Shown here one piece after another: positions 53,311-61,264 of a stretch of DNA of 64,000 nt. The notes beneath the pieces were generated by a model. It made no database searches. It was not told where the DNA came from and saw only the letters and a program-made list of their open reading frames with translations. Source of the stretch: Neotamlana sargassicola. GTDB taxonomy: Bacteria; Bacteroidota; Bacteroidia; Flavobacteriales; Flavobacteriaceae. A program made the position numbers and the translations under genes. The stretch covers positions 310,001-374,000 of the forward strand of contig NZ_JAJAPX010000004.1 of assembly GCF_020523965.1 (NCBI RefSeq). The letters run 5' to 3'. The first letter of the stretch is position 1. The number at the start of each line of letters is the position of its first letter.

Positions 53311-55559
53311 TATTCTTGAGTGTTTTTAGTTAAACCCCAAGCTTTATTAGGTTGATTTCCCATAACGAATTTTAACTCGCCACCATTTAAAATAGTTTCA
53401 TGAGAAATTGATGTTGTATTGAAATCTTTACCGTTTAAAGTTGCTGATTGTATGTAGATATTATCGGCAGAAACATTTTCGGCTATAATAATAAACACTT
53501 TTCCATTTGGAAGCTGCATGGTTGTTTTATCGAAAATTGGGCTACCAATTTCGTAAACCGTTGAAGCTGGATTTAAAGGATATAATCCTATAGAACTCAT
53601 TACATACCAAGCACTCATTTGCCCGCAATCTTCATTTCCGCTTAATCCGTTTGGTGTTGTGTTATATTGTGTATCTAAAATTTCACGAACCCAATATTGT
53701 GTGCGCCAAGGTTTCTCGGCATGATTAAACATGTATGCGATATGATGACTAGGTTCGTTACCGTGTGCATATTGCCCTATTAAACCAGAAATATCTGCTG
53801 ACACGTTACTACCTGTAATTTCTGAGCTTTCTGTAAATAACTGTTCTAATTTTGCTGTGAATTTTTCATTACCGCCGTGCATTTCTGCTAAATCCTCAAC
53901 CGCATGTGGTACAAACCAACTGTGTTGCCAAGCATTACCTTCGGTATAATCGGTATGTTCTCTGTGGTTAGAATATTTAGGATCGAATGGTTCATTCCAA
54001 GATTTACCATCTTCAAATTTACCGCGCATAAACCCTGTTTTTGTATCAAATAAATACTTATAGGCTTCAGATCGTTTTAAAAACAACTCATAATCTTCAG
54101 TTTTACCTAAAGCTTTTGCCATTTGCGCTACACACCAATCGTTATAAGCATACTCTAAAGTAATGGTTACAGATTCATCTAATAAATTATAAGGAATGTA
54201 GCCGTAGTTTTTATAAAACTCCAATCCGCGCTCGTCTTGCATCATGGTGGTTTTCATTGCTAAGTAAGCTTCTTCTACATTAAAACCTTTAATGCCTTTT
54301 AAATAAGCTTCAACTATTACAGGTATTGAATGATAGCCTGTCATGGTATTTGTTTCGTTTCCGTAAAGCGTCCAAACTGGTAAAATATTTTTATCCTTGT
54401 AATACTCTAACATGGTATTAACCATATCCGACACCTTATTCGGCGCTAAGAATGTAAGTAAAGGGTGCTCTGCCCTAAACGTATCCCACAGTGAGAGTGT
54501 GGAATACGCTGTGTAGTTAGAGGCAGATACCACGCTATCTGTTTGTTTTCTAAACTGTCCGTTTTTATCACTAAACGTAACTGGTGCCAATTGTGCATGA
54601 TACATGGCTGAATAGAAAACAGTTTTTAACGAATCTATTGATGTTTCTACTTTTATTTTTCCAAGGGAAGATTCCCATATTTTATTTGCCTTTTCTTTTA
54701 CTTCATCAAAACCAAAATTAACCTCACCTAAGTTTTCTTTTGCATTTGCTACACTTACTGATGACAATGCTACTTGAACATATAATTTATCGCCTTCAGT
54801 TTCATCAAAAAATAACTGCGCTGCACTTTTTTTTGCATTAACGACTTGATCCACTTTTATTTTATCGCCTACCAAATCGTATTTAATAATCGGTTTTGAA
54901 AACTTTGCTACAAAAAATACTTTTTGGTTTTTTGCCCACCCGGTGCTATATCTATAGCCACTTACTGTTAAGCTATCTTCAACTTGTATTGCACTCGCCG
55001 TAGCTTTATCCCAGTTTATAGCAAAACCCAAATCTAGCACAACAGATTGTACATCGTTAGTTTTATAAGTGTACTTATGTATCGCCGAACGTAAACCTGT
55101 AGTTAATTCGGCATTAATATTATGGTCTTTTAAAAACAATTGATAATACCCAGGTTGAGACGTTTCATTATTATGACTATAACTGGATTTATAGGTTATA
55201 GAATCTCGACCTTTTGGCATAACGGTTAAATCGACCGCTTTGTTTACCGGCATTACTAAAACATCTGCTAAATCACCAATCCCTGTACCACTTAAAGCCA
55301 AATGACTAAACCCAACCACTAAAGAATCTGAATAATGATACCCAGAACACCAATCCCAACTGCTCACTCCATTAACCGGGGTAACTTGCAACATACCAAA
55401 AGGAACCGTAGCGCCAGGATAAGTATGCCCGTGACCTCCTGTTCCTATAAATGTATTTACATGTTTTGTTAAAAAAATTGAATTATTGCTAGTTTTACTT
55501 CTATTTTTGTTGCAACTAACAATTAATAACAGTATAAATAGGTTTAAAAAGTGTTTCAT
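53310..55559 (-). CDS. GH92 alpha-mannosidase, lipoprotein (operon-first gene)
   Basis: A 749-residue GH92 enzyme with a short lipoprotein signal (LLIVSC, C16). The canonical N-terminal signature KHVNTFIGTGGHGHTYPGATVPFGM is complete. In the barrel, HGNEPSHHIAYMFNH carries the catalytic acid and GLSGNEDCGQMSAW the base-site motif, both in the most common form, as in alpha-1,2- and alpha-1,3-mannosidases of Bacteroides N-glycan loci. It opens the eight-gene minus-strand operon and is divergent from the histidine kinase gene, with 125 bp between them. Confidence 0.94.
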   Translation of the reverse strand: MKHFLNLFILLLIVSCNKNRSKTSNNSIFLTKHVNTFIGTGGHGHTYPGATVPFGMLQVTPVNGVSSWDWCSGYHYSDSLVVGFSHLALSGTGIGDLADVLVMPVNKAVDLTVMPKGRDSITYKSSYSHNNETSQPGYYQLFLKDHNINAELTTGLRSAIHKYTYKTNDVQSVVLDLGFAINWDKATASAIQVEDSLTVSGYRYSTGWAKNQKVFFVAKFSKPIIKYDLVGDKIKVDQVVNAKKSAAQLFFDETEGDKLYVQVALSSVSVANAKENLGEVNFGFDEVKEKANKIWESSLGKIKVETSIDSLKTVFYSAMYHAQLAPVTFSDKNGQFRKQTDSVVSASNYTAYSTLSLWDTFRAEHPLLTFLAPNKVSDMVNTMLEYYKDKNILPVWTLYGNETNTMTGYHSIPVIVEAYLKGIKGFNVEEAYLAMKTTMMQDERGLEFYKNYGYIPYNLLDESVTITLEYAYNDWCVAQMAKALGKTEDYELFLKRSEAYKYLFDTKTGFMRGKFEDGKSWNEPFDPKYSNHREHTDYTEGNAWQHSWFVPHAVEDLAEMHGGNEKFTAKLEQLFTESSEITGSNVSADISGLIGQYAHGNEPSHHIAYMFNHAEKPWRTQYWVREILDTQYNTTPNGLSGNEDCGQMSAWYVMSSIGLYPLNPASTVYEIGSPIFDKTTMQLPNGKVFIIIAENVSADNIYIQSATLNGKDFNTTSISHETILNGGELKFVMGNQPNKAWGLTKNTQE

Positions 55560-55574
55560 TTAGCGGTTTTATTA

Positions 55575-55601
55575 TTGATAATATAAATTTTAATAATTTT
55601 A
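55575..55601 (+). promoter_or_regulatory. Candidate promoter of the kinase/regulator pair
   Basis: In the divergent 125-bp gap, TTG (55575-55577) and TAATTTTA (55594-55601) fit a Bacteroidota -33/-7 pair with one mismatch at the final G. The region is very AT-rich, so the match is weak. No convincing promoter was found for the GH92 operon on the other strand. Confidence 0.25.
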
Positions 55602-55684
55602 ACGTTTCTAAAAAGTTATTTAGACGGATAACATCTAAACTCAGTTAAACATCAAAAAAACCTTAACATATAATTTACATTAAA

Positions 55685-56743
55685 ATGAAGTTTAATTCAA
55701 GCCAAAATTATAAGCTTTCTATCTTACACCATATTATATTTTGGTCTATATATTTTCTTTTTAATGTTTTTAAATGGGGGAGTTATTTTGGCGATTATGC
55801 ATACTCGTTAAAAACCAATTTATTCGGTTTCCCAATACACATGGCACTATGTTATTTTAACATTTATTTTTTGATGCCTCACTTTGTATTTAAAAAAAGG
55901 TATGTATCCTATATTATAGTTATTCTAACTGCCATTTTTGTGATGGTTATTATAAAATTTAACCTTACTTATTACTTAGTAAGCACTAATGTTTGGCCAG
56001 AAGGCCCTGAACCAACCACAAAACTGACCCTTAATTACACAATTGACATGATGATTGGCGAACTATATGTTGTTACTTTCGCCACTGCCATAAAGGTTAC
56101 CCTAGATTTTTTAAACGAACACCGAAGAGTAGCCAATTTAGAAAAAGCACAACTTGAAACAGAGTTACTTTTTTTAAAAACCCAAATTTCCCCTCATTTT
56201 TTCTTCAACACTTTAAACAATATTTATTCTTTAGCAGTTGAAAACTCGAAAAAAACACCTAAAATAATTTTAAAGCTATCCGAACTTATGCGGTATTTGC
56301 TTTACGACACAAAAGGAAAACGACAGTCATTGCAAAAAGAAATTCTTTGTATTCAAAATTACATAGACCTAGAACGTATTCGCCATAACGATCAATTAGA
56401 GGTAGATATGTCGATTTCAGGCGATATTGAAAACAAAAAAATAGCACCTATTATTTTACTTACTTTTATAGAAAATGCCTTTAAACACGGTGCTAAAAAA
56501 AATATTGGAAACGTTAAAATTAATATAGATTTAACAATTAAAAAAGATTTTCTTTACTTTACAATCTCAAACCCAATGCCGTTAAAAACCCTACACAAAG
56601 AACGCTTTAATCGTTCTAGTGGAATTGGTTTAGAAAATGTTAAAAAAAGGCTAGCCTTGGGTTATAACAAAAACGATTATAAATTAATAATTAATAATAA
56701 AAACGACTTGTTTGTTGTGAATTTAAAAATTAAAGTATCGTAA
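55685..56743 (+). CDS. LytS/YehU-type sensor histidine kinase
   Basis: A 352-residue inner-membrane kinase. Four hydrophobic segments (about 13-31, 44-66, 74-95 and 122-143) form the sensor part, with almost no periplasmic domain, so it may sense the membrane or a partner protein. A short coiled stretch leads to the His_kinase (PF06580-type) domain with the phosphoacceptor H171 in LKTQISPHFFFNTLNN, and the ATPase part has FIENAFKHG and GIGLENVKKRL. It is followed after 45 bp by its LytTR response regulator. This architecture differs from the hybrid two-component and anti-sigma systems usual for SusCD loci. Confidence 0.93.
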   Translation: MKFNSSQNYKLSILHHIIFWSIYFLFNVFKWGSYFGDYAYSLKTNLFGFPIHMALCYFNIYFLMPHFVFKKRYVSYIIVILTAIFVMVIIKFNLTYYLVSTNVWPEGPEPTTKLTLNYTIDMMIGELYVVTFATAIKVTLDFLNEHRRVANLEKAQLETELLFLKTQISPHFFFNTLNNIYSLAVENSKKTPKIILKLSELMRYLLYDTKGKRQSLQKEILCIQNYIDLERIRHNDQLEVDMSISGDIENKKIAPIILLTFIENAFKHGAKKNIGNVKINIDLTIKKDFLYFTISNPMPLKTLHKERFNRSSGIGLENVKKRLALGYNKNDYKLIINNKNDLFVVNLKIKVS

Positions 56744-56788
56744 CACTTTAGTAAAACCACTAAACTAAAATAAATTTGCTCCCAAGAA

Positions 56789-57502
56789 ATGAAAACGAAA
56801 TGCTTGATAATTGATGATGAACCTTTAGCAATCAATGTTATTAAAAATTATCTAGACCAAATTGAAAACTTTGAGGTAATAAAAACTTTCACGAATGCTA
56901 TTGAATGTTTAAACTTTTTAAAAGAATCAACTGTTGATGTTATTTTTGTAGACATTAACATGCCTGTTCTTGATGGCCTGAATTTAATTAAAAGCTTAGA
57001 AAACCCACCTTTAATTATTGTCACCACAGCTTACGAAGAATTTGCATTAGAAACCTACGAACTAGATGTGTTAGATTATTTGGTTAAACCTATTGAGTTT
57101 CCAAGGTTTATGAAATCTCTTAATAAAGTAAATAAAAGACTCGAAAATAATACCGCTGTAAATAAACCACAAAACGACAGACCTGCTTATCTTTTTGTTA
57201 AAATAGACAAAAAGAAGATGAAGAAAATTTATTTAGATGAAATTTTAACCGTTGAGTCTTTAAAAGATTATCTAAAAATAAACACAACTACAGGTAAATA
57301 CATTATTCACAGTACACTATCCGACTTTACCGACCTATTACCTTCTAGAGATTTTATAAGAATTCATCGCAGTTACACTATCGCCATAAATAAAATTGAT
57401 GCCGTTGAAGGGAACAGTGTAGAAATAGAAGGGCTTCGATATACCATTGGACGATCTTACCTAGAGGAAGTAAAACAAATAATTTTAAACTCGTCGCTTT
57501 AA
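56789..57502 (+). CDS. LytTR-family response regulator
   Basis: A 237-residue cytoplasmic regulator. The receiver domain has the acidic pair D9-D10, the phosphoacceptor D55 in VIFVDINMP, T79-T80 in VTTAYEEFALE and the lysine of DYLVKP. The C-terminal LytTR DNA-binding domain spans about 135-235, with ILTVESLKDYLKI and FIRIHRSYTIAINKIDAVEG. It forms a two-component pair with the kinase at 55685. LytTR proteins bind pairs of 9-bp direct repeats about two helical turns apart, and such an arrangement is seen at 57617-57646, just upstream of susC. A regulatory link is therefore likely but unproven. Confidence 0.94.
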   Translation: MKTKCLIIDDEPLAINVIKNYLDQIENFEVIKTFTNAIECLNFLKESTVDVIFVDINMPVLDGLNLIKSLENPPLIIVTTAYEEFALETYELDVLDYLVKPIEFPRFMKSLNKVNKRLENNTAVNKPQNDRPAYLFVKIDKKKMKKIYLDEILTVESLKDYLKINTTTGKYIIHSTLSDFTDLLPSRDFIRIHRSYTIAINKIDAVEGNSVEIEGLRYTIGRSYLEEVKQIILNSSL

Positions 57503-57529
57503 ATTTTAAAAACTTCTCACTTTTTAATA

Positions 57530-57563
57530 AAAGCTTAACAAAACGTCTGTTTTATTAAGCTTT
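57530..57563 (+). terminator. Hairpin terminator after the response regulator
   Basis: AAAGCTTAA then AAAAC (57530-57538, 57540-57544) pair with GTTTT then TTAAGCTTT (57549-57553, 57555-57563), with one C/A mismatch and a GTCT loop. It lies 28 bp after the stop codon. The T-run after it is short, so termination may be partial, but it separates the regulator unit from susC. Confidence 0.6.
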
Positions 57564-57616
57564 ATTACATTTTACCCACCTAATTATTAAGGTTTATTTA
57601 ACATACAAAACCATTA

Positions 57617-57646
57617 TTTGTCGAAGCCTATTCGTTGTTGGTCGAA
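57617..57646 (+). promoter_or_regulatory. Direct repeat containing the shared 13-mer, putative LytTR site
   Basis: TTTGTCGAA (57617-57625) and TTGGTCGAA (57638-57646) match at eight of nine positions, with a 12-base spacer, so the repeats start 21 bases apart. This is the layout of LytTR operators. The second repeat lies within GTTGTTGGTCGAA (57634-57646), which is repeated exactly upstream of the sulfatase operon. It sits about 42 bases upstream of the candidate -33 element. Confidence 0.5.
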
Positions 57647-57687
57647 TTTTTTAATAACAGCCCTCAATAAATATTTAAGTTTAATCG

Positions 57688-57718
57688 ATTGTTTTAATTT
57701 AGATTAGCATTATTTTTA
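57688..57718 (+). promoter_or_regulatory. Candidate promoter of susCD
   Basis: ATTG (57688-57691) followed by TATTTTTA (57711-57718) resembles the Bacteroidota TTTG / TAnnTTTG pair with one mismatch in each and a normal 19-base spacer. It would give a leader of almost 200 bases before the ATG at 57917. Confidence 0.35.
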
Positions 57719-57916
57719 ACTAAATAAATTAAAACTTATTAACTAAACTACAGGTTAATTATTAACCCGTTACAATAAGGAATTAAACCCTATCAATAAT
57801 TAATTTATGCAATATGACTCAAAAATCACTCTCAAAAACTCTAAAAACATTATCAATTTAAATCTCTCAAAAAAAAACTAATTAACTAATTGTCTAACAA
57901 TAATCAAAACAAGCTT

Positions 57917-60900
57917 ATGAAAGTCAAATTAACCAGTAGTTTTTCCTCTCAAAGAAAAAAGCTACTATTTACTATTATTAATTCGTTTGTTATCTTTTGT
58001 TTTTTTGGCGCCCCTTCAATACATGCAAGCGTTAACGAAACTGTTATAATTGCACAACAAAATCAAATAAGTGGTGTAATTTACGATAACAATGGAATGC
58101 CATTAGCCGGAGCTACAGTGGTAGAAAAGGGAACCTCAAATGGAGCCCAAACCGATTTTGATGGTAATTTTGCATTAAACCTAAGAAATGCTAATGCAAC
58201 ACTTGTTGTTTCTTACATTGGTTTTGTAACCAAAGAAGTAGCAGTAAATAACCAAACTACTTTATCAATAACTTTAGAAGAGGATGTTTCTCAACTAGAA
58301 GAAGTTGTAGTTGTTGGTTACGGTACACAGAAAAAAGTTACATTAACTGCTGCTGTTTCTCAAGTAGGAACTGAAGTTTTTGAAAACAGACCAACAGCAA
58401 ACGCATATCGATCTTTACAAGGTACAGTTCCTGGTTTAGTAATTTCGAACACCGATGCTGGTGGAGAACCTGGAGCTAGTTCAAACATTAACATTCGTGG
58501 TTTCTTAACCGCTAACAGTGACGGTGGTAGTGCAGGTAGCATTGCAGATGCTGGTCCACTTGTGCTTATTGATGGAATTGAAATGGATTTGAACGATATC
58601 GACCCAGAAGATATTGAGTCTGTTTCTGTATTAAAAGATGCTGCTGCTGCGTCAATCTACGGTTCGCAAGCTGCCGCTGGTGCCATAATTGTTACTACAA
58701 AAAGTGGTAAAAACTCCGATGGAAAGGTTAAAGTTAACTATAGCACAAGCTACTCAATTACACAACCTTCAATTTGGCAAGAACGCGCTAGCCCAATAGA
58801 ATTTGCATACACAATGCGTGATGCCCAAGTAAATAACCTAACTGCCGAATCTAACTATTTTCACACAGACGAAGAATTTGGCTACATATTAGCAAACATG
58901 GCTAACCCAGGTAGCGCCCCTACATGGGATGTAGCTGCAAATGGTCTTGAATATGAAACTGCAAATGCCGGTATTGGTGCAACTGGAGCTACAGATTGGG
59001 AAGAAATTTTATTAAAAGATTGGGCTCAAAGAATAAAACACAATATAAGTTTAAGTGGTGGTGACGAGAAATTAAACTTTTACTTATCTGCAGGTCTTTA
59101 CGAAGAAGATGGTTTCTTAAAAGTTGGAGACGAATCTTTTCAACGTTATAACCTTGATGCAAAAGTATCGAGCAAAGTAAACGATTGGTTAACTTTAGAA
59201 TTACTAACAAAATTTAGAAAAAGCTATACCGATTTCCCTATAACCGAACAAACAAACTCTGTACAATGGGTTAAAGAAAGAGTATTAGATTTAGTTAATA
59301 AAATTAAACCTGTAGTACCTCAATACGATCCTATTTATGGGTCTGATAGAATATCGCAAACCTATTACTCGTTTTGGGATACGCAACGCTTTAAAACTGA
59401 AAACGATCAAATCGTTATTTTACCAAGAATTATTATCGAACCTTTAGCTGGATTAAAATTTAACGCTAACCTTAACTATAAAAGAGATAATAATTTCCAA
59501 GAAAGGTTCCTTTTAGCAAGCGACAGAATATCTCCAGTAGGCTTTGTAGATGCCATTTCGCAGGAAGCCACTAGGTATGACCCTACAGTAATTGTAAATG
59601 AGTATTTTTCACCTAACTTATTTGCAACTTATGATAAATCTATAAACGATCATAATTTCCATGCAACAGTTGGTTTCCAAAGTGAAGTAAACAAATATTA
59701 TTCATTAGGTGCATCAACCAATTACTTAATTGATAACAATATTATATCGTTAAATTCTTCATTAGATGACGATCAAACCGTTGGCGAATCTATAACACAT
59801 TGGGCAACTGCTGGTGTTTTTAGTAGATTCCGTTATAACTACAAAGAAAAATATTTACTTGAGTTTAGTTATAGAAGAGATGGTTCTTCAAGATTTGCAC
59901 CAGATGATAGATGGGCTGGTTTCCCAAGTTATTCTGCTGCTTATAACATAGCTAAAGAAGATTTTTGGCCTGTAGATCAAATAAACACCTTTAAGTTAAG
60001 AGGATCTTACGGTACTTTAGGTAACCAAAATGTTGGTAACTACTTATATCTTTCAACAATAGACTTTAACCAAACTGGTACAGGTTATTTATTCGATGGT
60101 CAACGTCAAACATTTTCACAAACACCATCACTTACAACAGAAAGTTTAACATGGGAAACTGTTCAAACTACAGATATTGGATTTGATTTAACAGCATTTA
60201 ATAATAAATTAGACATAGCCTTTTCTTGGTACAAAACCGACATTGAAGGAATGGCTGCTCAAGGTGCCGATTTACCAATACAATTAGGTACAACAGCGCC
60301 ATTATCTAACATTGGTAAATCGCGTGTTAAAGGATGGGAAGTTGAAGCGTCTTGGAGACAGCAATTAGGAGATTTTGGCTATAGCATACGAGCAGTATTA
60401 AGTGATTACAAAAGAACACTTTTAGAATACCCTAACGATACCAACTTTATTGGTCAAAACGGTGATGGTTTATATTCAGGTAAAGAATTTGGAGAAATTT
60501 GGGGGTATGAAACCGATGGATTATTCCAAACTCAAGCCGAGGTTGATGAATTTTTTGCAAGCACTACTTACGATTCAGGAGCATTAACAGGTTGGAGTCG
60601 TGTAGCTGGAGACATTAAATATATTGACACTAATGGTGATGGTGTTGTAAATTCAGGAACAGCTACTATTGGAGATACTGGAGACTTAAAAGTTATAGGT
60701 AATTCTACACCACGCTATCAATTTTCTGTAAACCTTGGTTTAACATATAAAAACTGGGACTTTAACACTTTAATTCAAGGTGTAGGTAAACGCGATTATT
60801 CACACAGAGACTCGCAAGCTTGGAGAGGTCCAGCTCAAGGTCCATTCCATGCCTTTGTTTGGAAAGGTCACTTAGATTACTTTAGAGCCGACGATGGTAC

Positions 60901-61246
60901 ATACGAAGGATTTTTAGATCCGAACCCAGATGCATATTTCCCAAATCCATATTCTAATGGAGCTGGAAGAAACAATAAAAATTATCAACGTCATAGCACC
61001 CATTTCTTACAAGATGCTTCTTATACCAGAATAAAGAGTGTACAACTTGGTTTTACTATTCCTCAAGATGTTACTCGTAAGTTTAAGGTTGACAAATTAC
61101 GTATTTATGCAACAGGCGAAAACTTATTTACTTTTACAGATTTTATGTTTTACGATCCTGAGGCAATCACAAGTGGTTTAGTAGCAAGTGCGCAATCATA
61201 TCCTTTAGCAAGAGTAATATCTGCAGGAATAAATGTTTCATTTTAA
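57917..61246 (+). CDS. SusC-like TonB-dependent outer-membrane glycan transporter
   Basis: I place the start at the ATG at 57917, giving 1109 residues; a TTG at 57890 is in frame but less likely. Residues 1-38 are a long signal peptide. A carboxypeptidase-regulatory-like domain (about 50-125) starts ISGVIYDNNGMPLAGATV, followed by the EEVVVVGYGTQKK segment, the plug domain with NIRGF and VLIDGIEM, and the 22-strand barrel ending in NVSF. It imports oligosaccharides across the outer membrane together with its SusD partner 18 bp downstream. It is the only SusC in the window, while both large enzyme operons lie on the other strand. The substrate cannot be read from sequence. Confidence 0.96.
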   Translation: MKVKLTSSFSSQRKKLLFTIINSFVIFCFFGAPSIHASVNETVIIAQQNQISGVIYDNNGMPLAGATVVEKGTSNGAQTDFDGNFALNLRNANATLVVSYIGFVTKEVAVNNQTTLSITLEEDVSQLEEVVVVGYGTQKKVTLTAAVSQVGTEVFENRPTANAYRSLQGTVPGLVISNTDAGGEPGASSNINIRGFLTANSDGGSAGSIADAGPLVLIDGIEMDLNDIDPEDIESVSVLKDAAAASIYGSQAAAGAIIVTTKSGKNSDGKVKVNYSTSYSITQPSIWQERASPIEFAYTMRDAQVNNLTAESNYFHTDEEFGYILANMANPGSAPTWDVAANGLEYETANAGIGATGATDWEEILLKDWAQRIKHNISLSGGDEKLNFYLSAGLYEEDGFLKVGDESFQRYNLDAKVSSKVNDWLTLELLTKFRKSYTDFPITEQTNSVQWVKERVLDLVNKIKPVVPQYDPIYGSDRISQTYYSFWDTQRFKTENDQIVILPRIIIEPLAGLKFNANLNYKRDNNFQERFLLASDRISPVGFVDAISQEATRYDPTVIVNEYFSPNLFATYDKSINDHNFHATVGFQSEVNKYYSLGASTNYLIDNNIISLNSSLDDDQTVGESITHWATAGVFSRFRYNYKEKYLLEFSYRRDGSSRFAPDDRWAGFPSYSAAYNIAKEDFWPVDQINTFKLRGSYGTLGNQNVGNYLYLSTIDFNQTGTGYLFDGQRQTFSQTPSLTTESLTWETVQTTDIGFDLTAFNNKLDIAFSWYKTDIEGMAAQGADLPIQLGTTAPLSNIGKSRVKGWEVEASWRQQLGDFGYSIRAVLSDYKRTLLEYPNDTNFIGQNGDGLYSGKEFGEIWGYETDGLFQTQAEVDEFFASTTYDSGALTGWSRVAGDIKYIDTNGDGVVNSGTATIGDTGDLKVIGNSTPRYQFSVNLGLTYKNWDFNTLIQGVGKRDYSHRDSQAWRGPAQGPFHAFVWKGHLDYFRADDGTYEGFLDPNPDAYFPNPYSNGAGRNNKNYQRHSTHFLQDASYTRIKSVQLGFTIPQDVTRKFKVDKLRIYATGENLFTFTDFMFYDPEAITSGLVASAQSYPLARVISAGINVSF

Positions 61247-61264
61247 AATTTAAGTTTAATAATT

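Larger units (their letters stand above)
57503..57916. other. Intergenic region upstream of susC
   Basis: This 414-bp gap holds, in order, the hairpin at 57530-57563, the direct repeat with the shared 13-mer at 57617-57646, the candidate promoter at 57688-57718 and a long AT-rich leader of nearly 200 bases. The leader contains the small palindrome GGTTAATTATTAACC (57753-57767). No gene is seen. Confidence 0.7.

Noticed and set aside
55620-55632. A minus-strand 9-of-13 match to the shared 13-mer (GTTATCCGTCTAA) between the GH92 operon and the kinase gene
   Set aside because: A match this weak is expected by chance at roughly one in four for a 125-bp gap on both strands, and the central TCGAA core is not conserved.
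57753-57767. Palindrome GGTTAATTATTAACC in the susC leader as a regulator operator
   Set aside because: It is short, AT-rich and downstream of the candidate promoter, with no second copy elsewhere; noted only as part of the intergenic description.
57890-57916. TTG start for the SusC-like gene
   Set aside because: An ATG 27 bases downstream begins a normal signal peptide, and the added residues are polar and unremarkable.
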